NCBI GenBank assembly: GCA_017161075.1
Contig: CP046174.1
Location: 2,480,001-2,544,000, forward strand
Direction: 5' to 3'
DNA length: 64,000 bases
Source of the DNA: Erysipelotrichaceae bacterium 66202529
Lineage (GTDB): Bacteria > Bacillota_I > Bacilli_A > Erysipelotrichales > Erysipelotrichaceae
Notes under the pieces: model-generated
What the model saw: only the letters and a program-made list of their open reading frames with translations
Told to the model about the DNA's origin: nothing
The model's database searches: none
Made by a program: the position numbers and the translations under genes
Part shown: in pieces, positions 41,873 to 51,239 of the stretch
How positions within the stretch are numbered: the first letter of the stretch is position 1
Layout: each line of letters begins with the position of its first letter

Positions 41873-43256
41873 TCATATCCAGCTTCAAAAGCTGATTCAA
41901 TTCAACAGCATATTCCATCGGAAGCTCTCTGGTAAACGGCTCCAGAAAGCCCATGACGATCATTTCCGTCGCAGCACTGCGGCTCAACCCACGGCTCATC
42001 AGATAAAACAGCTGCTCCTCACTGATGTTGGATACGGTAGCCTCATGCTCGATCTGAGACGTCATATTTTTGGAAATATTTGTCGGTATCGTATCACTGC
42101 GTGACTGCTTATCCAAAATCAGCGTATCACATTCCACCTTGCTCTTGGCGTAGGCAGCATTGGGACCATGCAGTACAAGACCACGGTAATTGACTTCCCC
42201 ACCGTTTCGGGAAACAGATTTTGATACAATATTGCTGTACGTATGATCTGCCAGATGGATCATTTTCGCCCCGGCATCCTGTATCTGGTTCTTCCCTGCT
42301 ACCGCGATGGAAATACACGTTCCTTTCGCATACGGCTCTGCCAGAATACAGGCCGGATACTTCATATTCGTCTGCGAACCGATATTGCCATCGATCCATT
42401 CCATGCTGCCACTCTCAAACACCTTGGCACGCTTCGTCACCAGATTGATAATATTGTCACTCCAGTTCTGCACAGTGGAGTAACGGCAGCGTGCATGCTT
42501 ATGCACGAAGATTTCCACGACAGCCGCATGCAGCGAATCCTTTGAATAGGTTGGTGCTGTACAGCCCTCGACGTAATGCACATCTGCTCCCTCATCCACG
42601 ATAATCAGCGTACGCTCAAACTGTCCCATACGCTCCGTATTGATACGGAAATAGGACTGCAGCGGCTTTTCCAGCTTTACGCCCTTAGGAACATAAATAA
42701 AGCTTCCTCCACTCCATACGCAGCTGTTCAACGCTGCGAATTTATTATCCGTATAAGGAACCAGCTTACCGAAATACTTCTGAAACAGATGGGGATGCTG
42801 CTTTAATGCTGTATCGGTATCCAGGAAAATAACCCCCTTGGATTCCACCTCCTCCAGCATATTGTGATATACCGCTTCGGAATCATACTGGGTGGTAACC
42901 CCGGCGAGAAATTCCTTCTCCGCCTCCGGAATCCCCAGCTTGTCAAAGGTATCCTTAATCGTATCCGGAACATCATCCCAGCTTTTTTCCGTCTGCTCAC
43001 TCGGCTTGATGTAATATGTATAATCATCAAAATCCAGATTGGTCACATCCGGCCCCCAGGTCTGAATCGGCATGCGTTCAAACTGTTCAAAGGCACGCAG
43101 ACGGTAGTCCAGCATCCACTGCGGCTCCTTTTTTTTATGAGAAATAGCCAGAATCGTTTCTCTGGTCAATCCCTTGCCTGTATTGTATATACTGACATCC
43201 TCGTCATGGAAGCCGTATTTGTATTCTTCATTTACAGGAATCTTGGTTTCACTCAT
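41856..43256 (-). CDS. sufB: Fe-S scaffold subunit SufB
   Basis: The 466-residue beta-helix core of the SufBCD scaffold. Family blocks include [62 protein letters not shown] (conserved Cys), and the C-terminal [27 protein letters not shown] 43256 follows GAGGAA and overlaps sufU by eight bases. Confidence 0.95.
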   Translation of the reverse strand: MSETKIPVNEEYKYGFHDEDVSIYNTGKGLTRETILAISHKKKEPQWMLDYRLRAFEQFERMPIQTWGPDVTNLDFDDYTYYIKPSEQTEKSWDDVPDTIKDTFDKLGIPEAEKEFLAGVTTQYDSEAVYHNMLEEVESKGVIFLDTDTALKQHPHLFQKYFGKLVPYTDNKFAALNSCVWSGGSFIYVPKGVKLEKPLQSYFRINTERMGQFERTLIIVDEGADVHYVEGCTAPTYSKDSLHAAVVEIFVHKHARCRYSTVQNWSDNIINLVTKRAKVFESGSMEWIDGNIGSQTNMKYPACILAEPYAKGTCISIAVAGKNQIQDAGAKMIHLADHTYSNIVSKSVSRNGGEVNYRGLVLHGPNAAYAKSKVECDTLILDKQSRSDTIPTNISKNMTSQIEHEATVSNISEEQLFYLMSRGLSRSAATEMIVMGFLEPFTRELPMEYAVELNQLLKLDMSESIG

Positions 43257-43698
43257 GACGTTCCTCACTTTCTTCTATCATTTCCTTCATCGCCTTCCAG
43301 CCGATGGTAGCGCATTTGATCCGGTTTGCCTGACTTCCCACATTATGGAACGCCACTGCCTCCTCCAGCTTTTCTTCATCATACTCGCGCTGATCGATCA
43401 TATGGAAGTAATTGGCGATGATTTCCTTTGCCTCCTCCACACTTTTTCCTCGCAGCAGCTCACTCATGATAGAGGTGGAGGCAGTGGAGATCGTACATGC
43501 CACACCATCGAAGCGCACGTCCTCCACAATCCCATCCCGTATCTTGCTTTGTACATAGATATCATCAATGCAGGATTCACTGGCCATATGCTTTTGCACA
43601 TAGCCGTCCTCCTTTGTCAGCTCATGATTTCTCGGATATTCATAATGATCCATGATAATGGAACGCAGAATCATCGGATCCTTTAATAAGTCACTCAT
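43249..43698 (-). CDS. sufU: Sulfur-transfer protein SufU
   Basis: A 149-residue zinc protein that accepts persulfide sulfur from SufS. The zinc and catalytic positions are present: Cys and Asp in SESCIDDI, Cys in [11 protein letters not shown], and Cys in [11 protein letters not shown]. The usual Gly after the first Cys (CGD) is replaced by Ile (CIDD). Other features are typical. It lies between sufS and sufB. Confidence 0.92.
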   Translation of the reverse strand: MSDLLKDPMILRSIIMDHYEYPRNHELTKEDGYVQKHMASESCIDDIYVQSKIRDGIVEDVRFDGVACTISTASTSIMSELLRGKSVEEAKEIIANYFHMIDQREYDEEKLEEAVAFHNVGSQANRIKCATIGWKAMKEMIEESEERHE

Positions 43699-43710
43699 CG
43701 TTACGGCCTC

Positions 43711-44943
43711 CTAAAAAAAGACATCCAGGCAGGCTTCCATCGTAGCCCTGTGGCATACATCCAGAAAACGGTCAACATCTTCATAGGATGTGTACAGATA
43801 AAAGCTTGCACGTATGGTTGCGGACGTATCCAGCATATTGTTTAACAGCTTGGCACAGTGCTGTCCGCTGCGCACAGCAACCCCGTTGGCATTAAAGAAG
43901 GTCGCTGCATCCTGTGCAAATACATTTTTTACATTAAACGTGATGATCCCGGTATCCGCATGGGGATTATATACCTCGATATTGTCCAGCCTGCCAAGCT
44001 CACGGATCGCATATTCATGCAGCTCCATCTCCCACGCATGAATATTATCTAATCCAATGGATTGGATATATTGTAAAGCCGCATGCAGACCGAAGATTCC
44101 TTCAATCGGCTGGGTACCGCTCTCAAATTTATACGGAGCATTCTTCAGCTGAATATTTCCACACATGTCAAAGCGCGCATTGCTGTCACCACCCAGATAC
44201 AGCGGATCCATGGCACTTAACAGCTCCAGCTTGCCATACAGAATGCCGATTCCGGTCGGCCCGCACAGCTTATGTGCGGAAAACGCCAGAAAATCACAAT
44301 CCATATCGGTTACATCCACGGGCATATGCGGAACGCTTTGGGCACCGTCCACGACAACGATTGCGCCATAGCGATGTGCCAGCTCGCATATTTCCTTCAT
44401 CGGTGCCTGATAGCCGAGTACGTTGCTGATGTGGGCAAGCGCAATCACCCGGACCCGCTCACTCATCATGGAAGCCACCGCCTCCAGGCGAATACGGCCT
44501 TCCTCATCCAGCGGCACGTATTGCACAATCGCTCCGGTATCCTGTGCCACCCGCATCCATGGCAGTACACAGGAGGCATGCTCCGCCACACTCGTTAAAA
44601 TGATATCGCCCTCCTGCAGAAACTTACGGCCATAGCCGTATGCCACCAGATTTAATCCGGCACTTGCTCCGCTGGTATACACGATTTCACGCGGATCTGC
44701 CGCATGCAGAAAGGCAGCGACATCCTTGCGTGTCTGTTCATATTCCTGATCTACAAAATAGCTGAGATCATAATCGCCGCGGTGCGCATTGGCACCGTAA
44801 TTCTCATAGTAATTAACGACCGCATCGATGACCTGCCGGGGCTTTAAGGTCGTTGCCCCGCTGTCCAGGTAAACGAGCGGATGTGACTGCATCGTTTTCT
44901 GCAGCATGGGAAAATCTTTTCTTATGTTTGCATTGTCAAGCAT
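43711..44943 (-). CDS. sufS: Group II cysteine desulfurase SufS
   Basis: A 410-residue PLP enzyme releasing sulfur from cysteine. Motifs are VYLDSGATTLKP, TSGASAGLNLVAY, VVDGAQSVPH, the PLP Lys in FSAHKLCGPTGIG, and the active Cys in RSGQHCAKLL followed by RASFYLYTSYEDVDRF. It overlaps sufD by eight bases. Confidence 0.96.
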   Translation of the reverse strand: MLDNANIRKDFPMLQKTMQSHPLVYLDSGATTLKPRQVIDAVVNYYENYGANAHRGDYDLSYFVDQEYEQTRKDVAAFLHAADPREIVYTSGASAGLNLVAYGYGRKFLQEGDIILTSVAEHASCVLPWMRVAQDTGAIVQYVPLDEEGRIRLEAVASMMSERVRVIALAHISNVLGYQAPMKEICELAHRYGAIVVVDGAQSVPHMPVDVTDMDCDFLAFSAHKLCGPTGIGILYGKLELLSAMDPLYLGGDSNARFDMCGNIQLKNAPYKFESGTQPIEGIFGLHAALQYIQSIGLDNIHAWEMELHEYAIRELGRLDNIEVYNPHADTGIITFNVKNVFAQDAATFFNANGVAVRSGQHCAKLLNNMLDTSATIRASFYLYTSYEDVDRFLDVCHRATMEACLDVFF

Positions 44944-45721
44944 GTAGACCCACCTTCATTTCGATTTCGTCCTTCAATGCATTTCGTATAGCTTCCTGCT
45001 CAAACAGCTCCGTAATCGGCATAATATAGCCCACTGTCAACAGTCCCAGCGCCTGCTTGCGGGAAAGTCCGCGTGTCTGCAGGTAATACAGCTGGTTTTC
45101 ATCGGGCTGCCCCAGCGTTGTCGCATGACTTGCCTTAACATCATTTTCGTCAATCAAAAGCACGGGAACCACTTCGCTGTCATGCTGCTCACTCATCGTC
45201 AGAACTCTTGTTTTCTGATGGGAATTGCTTTCGTAAGCACCCCTGATGATTTTACCGGTAGCCTCCATGCGATAGTGTGCACCATCCTCCACAACGGCAT
45301 AATTCTCCATGAATCCCTCCGTATGCGGACAATGATGCGTACACTGCATTTGAAACTCCTTCCGGCTTTTCGCAATACAAGCACTGCGCAGCATAGCGCT
45401 TGCCCCTTCCTCCAGCAGCTCCAGTGCAACCTCAGCGCGGGTATCCCCTGCATTCAGCTCACACAGCGCCAGTGTCAAAGCGGCATCCTTATATACGCTT
45501 CCGCGCACCTGCAGCGATACTTCTTCACTGCCTTCGTTTTTCAGCATGACGACAAGAGAGCTTCCAGGCTTTGCAAGTATCTCCACCTGCAGCTCCTTCC
45601 TTCCACTGTATGTCACAAGCAGCGAAGCGTTTATGCGTTCGTCCACTACAAGCTGCACATCTTCCTGAATCTTGGAGCTGAGCTTTAGTGTCTCAAATCC
45701 GCTGCGTACGGTATATTCCAT
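44936..45721 (-). CDS. sufD: Fe-S scaffold subunit SufD
   Basis: A 261-residue SufD, shorter than many homologues and lacking much of the N-terminal helical domain. The beta-helix C-terminus shows HSHQKTR-like SNSHQKTRVLTMSE, DVKASHATTLGQPDENQLYYLQTRGLSRKQA and the conserved His in ASHATT. It heterodimerises with SufB. It starts three bases after sufC. Confidence 0.9.
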   Translation of the reverse strand: MEYTVRSGFETLKLSSKIQEDVQLVVDERINASLLVTYSGRKELQVEILAKPGSSLVVMLKNEGSEEVSLQVRGSVYKDAALTLALCELNAGDTRAEVALELLEEGASAMLRSACIAKSRKEFQMQCTHHCPHTEGFMENYAVVEDGAHYRMEATGKIIRGAYESNSHQKTRVLTMSEQHDSEVVPVLLIDENDVKASHATTLGQPDENQLYYLQTRGLSRKQALGLLTVGYIMPITELFEQEAIRNALKDEIEMKVGLHA

Positions 45722-45723
45722 AG

Positions 45724-46539
45724 CTAAACACCTCTGCTTGCGCCGCAGGAGCCAAGCAGCTCAACTTTCTTTTCTTCCTCTCTGACAACCTGCACATCGT
45801 ATTCCTTTTCAATCCAGTCATAGCCCTGCTGATCAATTTTTTCAACCAGCTCACTGCCCCCGCTGACAACGATACGGCCATCGACGAGTACATGTGCATG
45901 CGTCGGCTTTAATAAATCATAGAACCGGGCATAATGGGAAACAATCAGCAGTCCCATTTGCTGCTCCCTTTGCATCGTGTTCACTGCCTCTGCCACGATT
46001 TTCAATGCATCGACATCCAACCCGGAGTCAATTTCATCCAGCATGGCAATGGCAGGCTTCAATAGCTTCATCTGTACGATTTCATTGCGCTTCTTCTCAC
46101 CGCCGGAAAAGCCCTCATTCAAAAAGCGGTGTGCCAGATCCTCTTTCATCTGCAGCTCTTTGATTGTTTTCTCCATCTCACGGATAAAGGAGAATAATGG
46201 AATCGGACGCTCTCTGCGCGCATTGATCGCCGCCCGTAAAAAATCAGAATTTGTTACGCCGCTGACCTCACTTGGATATTGCATTCCCAAAAACAGTCCG
46301 GCCTTGCTTCGCTCATCCACATCCATCGCTAACACATCCTGCCCATCCAGCAGAATGCTGCCGCTGGAAACGTGAAATTTCGGATTTCCCATAATGGCCG
46401 CCAGCAGGGTGGATTTTCCATTCCCGTTCGGCCCCATCAGCGCATGGGTTTCTCCGCTATGTATATCAAGGGAAAGCCCCTTTAAAATTTCTTTTCCATC
46501 CACATCGACATGCAGATCCTGAATACGTAAACAACTCAT
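45724..46539 (-). CDS. sufC: Fe-S assembly ATPase SufC
   Basis: The ABC-type ATPase of SufBCD, 271 residues. Walker A is GPNGNGKSTLLAAI, the signature is FSGGEKKRNEIVQ, Walker B AIAMLDEIDSGLD, and the switch His in IVSHYARF. ATG 46539 is eight bases after AAAGGA; two earlier ATGs overlap that site. It heads the operon sufCDSUB plus cyclo-ligase. The C-terminus carries a Cys-containing tail (LLGSCGASRGV) beyond the usual end. Confidence 0.95.
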   Translation of the reverse strand: MSCLRIQDLHVDVDGKEILKGLSLDIHSGETHALMGPNGNGKSTLLAAIMGNPKFHVSSGSILLDGQDVLAMDVDERSKAGLFLGMQYPSEVSGVTNSDFLRAAINARRERPIPLFSFIREMEKTIKELQMKEDLAHRFLNEGFSGGEKKRNEIVQMKLLKPAIAMLDEIDSGLDVDALKIVAEAVNTMQREQQMGLLIVSHYARFYDLLKPTHAHVLVDGRIVVSGGSELVEKIDQQGYDWIEKEYDVQVVREEEKKVELLGSCGASRGV

Positions 46540-46565
46540 AATCATCATCCTTTCGTCCGGTTATT

Positions 46566-46594
46566 ATCATACCAAATTTTTGTACAATTCACAA
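46566..46594 (-). promoter_or_regulatory. Promoter of the suf operon
   Basis: TTGTGA (46594-46589), 17 bases, TATGAT (46571-46566). Confidence 0.6.
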
Positions 46595-46764
46595 TTCAAA
46601 CGATTGATTTCAGCGTATTTCATACAAAAGAAATAGGGATTGTCATAAAAACCTGCAAATATCGGCTCATTTTACAAATCCCGACCTTTCTATTCATTAT
46701 GCCCGTTCCCGTGTGTTTTCTTTCTGAACTTTTGTGTGAAATTACAGGAAAGACTTCCAAAAAA

Positions 46765-46793
46765 TTGCAATTACAGGGTAAATACACTATAAT
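46765..46793 (+). promoter_or_regulatory. Promoter of the PrsA-like pair
   Basis: TTGCAA, 17 bases, TATAAT (46788-46793). Confidence 0.65.
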
Positions 46794-46820
46794 ATTACGG
46801 TATTCATTTAGGAGGACATT

Positions 46821-47819
46821 ATGATCAAGATACTGAAAAAGCAATGGTTTGTCGTACTGATTGCGCTGATCTTTATTGGTTTTGCGATCTTCAGCGTCTA
46901 TGACACAAACAAGGGCAAGCTGCCTGGAAAAAGTGTTGACGGCAAGGATGTAGTTGCAGGACTGAAGGGTGATATCAATATCACTGCCGATGAACTGTAT
47001 AAGAATCTGAATAAAACATACGGAAAAAGCATGCTGTTTATGAAATTTCAGGCAGAGGTCATCAACAAAAGCGTCAAGACGAGTGATGAACTGAAGAAAA
47101 CGGCAGAAACGTATGAATCCAACATCAAGCAGAGTGCGCAAAGCCAGGCATCCAGCAGTGGTGCGGATGCAGATGCGCTGATTGCACAGAATATTGCGCA
47201 ATACGGATTTACATCCGATCAGCTGTATGAGTACTGCATGACAGTGGCAAAGATGGAAAAGCTGCAGAACGATTATATCGACAAGCATCTGGACGAGCTG
47301 TTCACACCAATTTACAAGGAAAAGAAATCTCGTACGGTTTCTCATATCCTGATTAAGATGGAGGACGCCAAGAATCCAACCAAGAAAGAGCTGGAAAAGG
47401 TTCAGAAGGTGGAGGATGCACTGAAAAAGGGTGACAGCTTTGCGGATGTTGCCAAGAAATACAGCGATGACAGCAGTGCAAGTGACGGCGGTTACCTGGG
47501 CTACATGGATTCCGATACCTCTTATGTAGACAGCTTTAAAAATGCAGCCTTCAAGCTGAAGGCCGGTGAAACAAGCGACTGGGTCAAGGAAAGCAATGAC
47601 AACTATAACGGCTGGCATCTGATCCGTGTCGAGGAAACAGACAAGGCGAAGCTGGAAAAGGATAAAAAAGCAAAGGAATCTCTGTACAAGGCAATAGCCA
47701 ACGGTACACAAAACCTGTCCAACACGTATTTGTGGGAAGCCGCAAAGAAGCTGGATATCAAATATGCAAATGATGATGTCAAGAAACAGATCATGGACAT
47801 CCTGGACGTAAAGGAATAG
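46821..47819 (+). CDS. PrsA-like peptidyl-prolyl isomerase (parvulin), membrane-anchored
   Basis: A foldase for exported proteins at the outer membrane face. The 332-residue product has an uncleaved-looking anchor (WFVVLIALIFIGFAIFSVY), an N-terminal helical domain, and a parvulin/PpiC domain at about residues 172-275 (SRTVSHILIKMEDA..., GDSFADVAKKYSDDSSASDGGYLGYM, FKLKAGETSDWVKES...GWHLIRVEE). It lacks the lipobox found in classic PrsA. A paralogous lipoprotein follows 13 bases downstream. Confidence 0.9.
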   Translation: MIKILKKQWFVVLIALIFIGFAIFSVYDTNKGKLPGKSVDGKDVVAGLKGDINITADELYKNLNKTYGKSMLFMKFQAEVINKSVKTSDELKKTAETYESNIKQSAQSQASSSGADADALIAQNIAQYGFTSDQLYEYCMTVAKMEKLQNDYIDKHLDELFTPIYKEKKSRTVSHILIKMEDAKNPTKKELEKVQKVEDALKKGDSFADVAKKYSDDSSASDGGYLGYMDSDTSYVDSFKNAAFKLKAGETSDWVKESNDNYNGWHLIRVEETDKAKLEKDKKAKESLYKAIANGTQNLSNTYLWEAAKKLDIKYANDDVKKQIMDILDVKE

Positions 47820-47832
47820 GAGGACGAGAGCT

Positions 47833-48711
47833 ATGAAAAAACTTTATACACTGCTCGCCGCTATGATGCTGTTCTCCCTGGCCGGCTGCAAGGACGCAAC
47901 CGCAGGAATTTCAAACGGAAGCGAAGCACTGATTACTATCGACGGCAATAAAATCACCAATGACGATATCTATGGGCTGATCAAAACAAGCGCCGGCGCT
48001 ACAGAAACACTGAATCTGGTGAAAGAACAGATTTATAAGAAGGAAAACATCAAGGTTAGCGACGCGATGAAAAAGGAAGCAGAGGAATCTGTAAAATCCC
48101 TGAAAAGCATGTATGGCGATAATCTGGAGAAAACACTGAAGCAATACGGCTATGATGATCTGGAGGATTACAAGAAGAAATCCGTTTACCCGGGACTGCA
48201 GCAAAAGGAATTAAACAAAAAATACATTAAGGCTAAGGAAAGCTCCCTGTTTAACAGCTATTATCCTGTCAAGGCACAGATCTTGGAAGCAGATTCCAAA
48301 AAGAAAGCCGAGAATGCCTTGAAGGCTTTAAAGGACGATAAAAATTTCAAGGCAGCTGTAAAGGAATATGGAACGACAACAACCTATAAGGGTACTGAGG
48401 AAATCTATAATTCCAAAAGCGGACTGCCTACAACCGTGTTCGATAAAATCAAATCCACCAATAAAAAGGGATTGATTGACAGCGTGATTGAGGATACAAC
48501 AAACAAGAAATACTATGTTGTAAACGTAGTCAGCGTCACACCAAAGGATTTTGAGAAGGATGCGATTAACAGTATTGCTGAAAAAGCTTCCAGTGACATT
48601 GAACCGGCAGCTACTGCTTACTATCTGAAGAAATATGATTTTACTATTTACGATAAGGATGTCTATGATGGAATCAAATCCGCAAATGAATCCTATATCG
48701 TTCAGGATTAA
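47833..48711 (+). CDS. PrsA/SurA-like lipoprotein with degenerate isomerase domain
   Basis: A 292-residue lipoprotein: signal MKKLYTLLAAMMLFSLAGC with lipobox LAGC (Cys 19). The N-terminal SurA/PrsA-like helical chaperone region (ITNDDIYGLIKTSAGATETLNLVKEQIYKKENIKVSD) is clear. The central part where a parvulin domain would sit keeps ILEADSKKKAENALKALKDDKNFKAAVKEYGT but lacks the GG-G active-site block, so catalytic activity is doubtful. It is co-transcribed with the PrsA-like gene, and the two may form a chaperone pair. Confidence 0.82.
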   Translation: MKKLYTLLAAMMLFSLAGCKDATAGISNGSEALITIDGNKITNDDIYGLIKTSAGATETLNLVKEQIYKKENIKVSDAMKKEAEESVKSLKSMYGDNLEKTLKQYGYDDLEDYKKKSVYPGLQQKELNKKYIKAKESSLFNSYYPVKAQILEADSKKKAENALKALKDDKNFKAAVKEYGTTTTYKGTEEIYNSKSGLPTTVFDKIKSTNKKGLIDSVIEDTTNKKYYVVNVVSVTPKDFEKDAINSIAEKASSDIEPAATAYYLKKYDFTIYDKDVYDGIKSANESYIVQD

Positions 48712-48731
48712 GAGCCAGGTGCTCTTTTTCT
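48710..48731 (+). terminator. Terminator of the PrsA-like operon
   Basis: AGAGC/GCTCT with a 5-nt loop then TTTTC; starts at the stop codon. Confidence 0.65.
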
Positions 48732-48779
48732 TTTTCCTTGTTTCTGATATAATACGGGAAAAGGAAAGGAAGGATATTT

Positions 48780-49172
48780 ATGTGTATTTTCTGCAGTATT
48801 GTGAACGGGGAAATCCCCTCCAGCCGTATTTATGAGGATGATACCGTAATTGCCATACTCGATATTTCACAGGTGACCAAAGGGCACACACTGGTGATTC
48901 CCAAGCAGCATACAGAAAGCTTCATGAGCTGTGATGCGGAACTGATGAAGCATGTCATGGAGGTCGCCCAGATGCTCTCTGTACGCATTATGGAACGCAC
49001 CCATGCAGCGGGAATGAATATTCTAAGCAATATCAATGAAGCAGCCGGACAGAGCGTCATGCATTTCCACGTCCATCTGATTCCCCGCTACAGTGAACAG
49101 GATGCCTGTGTAATCCGGTTTGACGAAAGCGCTCCGGTGGATTTGGATGAGGTTGCAGCCTTGCTTCGATAA
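48780..49172 (+). CDS. HIT-family nucleotide-binding protein
   Basis: A 130-residue histidine-triad hydrolase or transferase of the HINT/Fhit superfamily. The triad is HFHVHLIPR, with the zinc-type N-terminal Cys pair CIFCSIVNGE and GHTLVIPKQH. Substrates are typically nucleoside phosphoramidates or adenylated metabolites. Its -10 TATAAT lies at about 48748; GGAAGG precedes the ATG. Confidence 0.92.
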   Translation: MCIFCSIVNGEIPSSRIYEDDTVIAILDISQVTKGHTLVIPKQHTESFMSCDAELMKHVMEVAQMLSVRIMERTHAAGMNILSNINEAAGQSVMHFHVHLIPRYSEQDACVIRFDESAPVDLDEVAALLR

Positions 49173-49194
49173 CCATTACATTTCACGAAAGCAG

Positions 49195-49250
49195 AAAAAG
49201 ACTTATTGTCCTACAGAACAAAATGGATCTGTAGGAATAAGTCTTTTTTA
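49195..49250. terminator. Bidirectional terminator between HIT gene and the 49276 gene
   Basis: AAAAGACTTATT-TCCTACAG pairs with CTGTAGGA-ATAAGTCTTTT, one base bulged, with T-runs on both strands. Confidence 0.8.
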
Positions 49251-49275
49251 TCATTCTGTTTTACTACGGAAGCAA

Positions 49276-50145
49276 TTATACAGACGACTTCATAATATGC
49301 AGCTCATACATGCTTTTATATTTGCTTTTCATAAAGTCAATAAACTGATTTTCTTTATTCATGTCCAGAGCGTCATTGATGATCAGCTTTTCCCCATATA
49401 CGTTTTCATCCAGTATGCTGAGGGACGTATTGATTTCATTATACGTAATCATATAATAAATGGTATCTTCCTTCACCTTCAATGTTTCCTTTTTACTGGA
49501 GGTATTGACCTCTCCCTTTGCCGTTATGGCATAAATATCAATGATTTTATCCTTTGCACTCGATTTTTTACCATCCAGAAATACACGGTATATCTGCTTC
49601 TGATCCACCAGCTCCACTTCTGAGCGGATAAAGAAGGATGTGAAATCCTCATCCAGAATCTGATCCATATTCTTATTGAGATAGCTTTTCGTACGCTCAT
49701 CCAGCTTCTTCAGAAAGGAAGCCGGTATTTCGCTTACATCCGCAAACCGCTCCGGAAGATTTTCAACCGTTACCTTGCGGGTGACCGCAACAGGATTCAC
49801 ATGATAGCGGCTGGCAAGTGTTTCATCATACTTTGCGGTTATGGTCAGCACATCATTGTTTTTCAGCCTTTTGGCAGGTGTTACCTCATAGGTGATGGAG
49901 TCCATGAATTCCTGAATCCGCTGATTGTAATTCTGATTCCGGTTGATTACACGCACACTTGCGGAACCATCCTCTCCGCGATATTCAATACCGGCATCGC
50001 GGGTAACGTCAACCTCCACCGTACGGAAGAACAGCATATAGCAGGTGACATACAGGCTGATAACAATAAGCAGCATACTCATGGAGGTGATAAATTTATT
50101 TTTAACCGCATCCCGACTCGGCGGCTGAAAATGCATCGAACTCAT
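49276..50145 (-). CDS. Membrane protein with extracytoplasmic domain, unknown function
   Basis: A 289-residue protein. After about 20 cytoplasmic residues a membrane span (SMSMLLIVISLYVTCYMLFF) is followed by about 240 extracytoplasmic residues with alternating beta-strand patterns (ITYEVTPAKRLKNNDVLTITAKYDE, RKVTVENLPERFADVSEIP, VEVDQKQIYRVFLDG-like). The pattern resembles TcaA/zinc-ribbon-type envelope proteins, but no family was firmly recognised. ATG 50145, nine bases after AAAGG, is preferred over longer forms. It is a single-gene transcript with an extended -10 at about 50176-50184. Confidence 0.7.
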   Translation of the reverse strand: MSSMHFQPPSRDAVKNKFITSMSMLLIVISLYVTCYMLFFRTVEVDVTRDAGIEYRGEDGSASVRVINRNQNYNQRIQEFMDSITYEVTPAKRLKNNDVLTITAKYDETLASRYHVNPVAVTRKVTVENLPERFADVSEIPASFLKKLDERTKSYLNKNMDQILDEDFTSFFIRSEVELVDQKQIYRVFLDGKKSSAKDKIIDIYAITAKGEVNTSSKKETLKVKEDTIYYMITYNEINTSLSILDENVYGEKLIINDALDMNKENQFIDFMKSKYKSMYELHIMKSSV

Positions 50146-50175
50146 ACGGTTCATCCTTTCTGCAATATCCTTGTT

Positions 50176-50184
50176 ATTATACCA
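50176..50184 (-). promoter_or_regulatory. Extended -10 promoter
   Basis: TGGTATAAT on the minus strand; no clear -35. Drives the 49276 gene. Confidence 0.45.
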
Positions 50185-50336
50185 TGCTTTTCTATGAAAT
50201 ACTATGTGCCCCATCTGAAAATTTCCTTACAATTTGAAGAATAAACGCCTATTCACATGCTGAAAAAAACAGATAAATATGGGTACATAAAAGGAAATAC
50301 CGCTATATCAGTAGTTCTATATTTATCTATATCTTT

Positions 50337-50576
50337 TTGCTGTATCTGCTGGCGATCTTTCGTAAAATAGTGACCAGAGGCTTTATAAAAGCGCTGTGTC
50401 AGTTAACCATCCTGCTTCTCTTTGTGGAAGCCGCCAGATCAGTACTTTTATTATGGCGGTTTATGACCCACAGAAAGGAATATAAGCAAAAACATGATGC
50501 AAGCTGCTTCACATATTACATTCCGGAAACAGCTGTATTGGATAATGAAAAAGAGTGCAGTGAAGAGAATTACTGA
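50337..50576 (+). CDS. Doubtful small membrane protein or gene fragment
   Basis: An open frame of 79 residues starting at a TTG with no ribosome site. A hydrophobic segment (LTILLLFVEAARSVLLLW) is flanked by basic residues, and the C-terminus is polar with Cys and Glu. It may be the 3' end of a decayed gene. Base use resembles neighbours. Listed only because the frame is open in a 600-bp gap. Confidence 0.25.
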   Translation: MLYLLAIFRKIVTRGFIKALCQLTILLLFVEAARSVLLLWRFMTHRKEYKQKHDASCFTYYIPETAVLDNEKECSEENY

Positions 50577-50762
50577 AAAAAAACAGGCGATGTTGAATTA
50601 CCTGCTTTTCCTACGTATCATTCTTAGATGATAAAGGAACGTCTGATTTTTTATCAGGATACCTGTGCATATGCGGAGAAATAATTATTTGATGCTGTAT
50701 ATCGTACGTGCGTACCTGTGACTGCATGCTGCAGACAGAAAGCTGCACAGCCTGAAATGTTC

Positions 50763-51239
50763 CTATTTTTTCCTTTGTGCAAATGCCGCACATACATCAT
50801 CTGGGACATAGGCGGTGATATCCTGATCGTATTTTACCAGCTCCCGTATGATGGAGCTGGATACATAGGAATATTTCGGCGACGCATAGAGCAGTACCGT
50901 TTCCACATCCGGAGCAATATGCTGGTTAACGCTGGCAATATCCAGCTCATACTCATAATCCTTTACGCTTCTCACACCGCGTACGATGGCACAGGCCTTC
51001 TTATGGCGTGCAAAATCCACAGTCAATCCATGATCCACTGCAGCCTCGACATTTGGCAAATGAGCAGTATTGGCCTTCAAGAATGCCAGACGCTCCTCTA
51101 TGGAAAAGGTGGCATGCTTATCGGAATTTTCCAAAATCACCACAACCAGCCGGTCAAACAGCCTGCTGGAACGCTCAATGATATCCAGATGTCCCAGCGT
51201 TACCGGATCGAAGCTGCCTGGAAAAATAGCTGTTTTCAT
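50763..51239 (-). CDS. coaD: Phosphopantetheine adenylyltransferase
   Basis: The penultimate step of coenzyme A synthesis. The 158-residue product has the nucleotidyltransferase motif PGSFDPVTLGHLDII, the RGVRSVKDYEYELDIASVNQ block, and the YSYVSSSIIREL (SSS-I-R) motif. It overlaps rsmD by four bases, a pairing common in Firmicutes. Confidence 0.96.
   Translation of the reverse strand: MKTAIFPGSFDPVTLGHLDIIERSSRLFDRLVVVILENSDKHATFSIEERLAFLKANTAHLPNVEAAVDHGLTVDFARHKKACAIVRGVRSVKDYEYELDIASVNQHIAPDVETVLLYASPKYSYVSSSIIRELVKYDQDITAYVPDDVCAAFAQRKK

Larger units (their letters stand above)
50146..50762. other. About 600-bp gap with one doubtful ORF
   Basis: Contains the extended -10 (TGGTATAAT) at 50176-50184 for the minus gene and a doubtful plus ORF at 50337-50576. 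The remainder shows no supported gene. Confidence 0.4.

Noticed and set aside
50611..50793. Minus ORF at 50611-50793
   Set aside because: Overlaps the coaD end, lacks a ribosome site and has no recognisable features.
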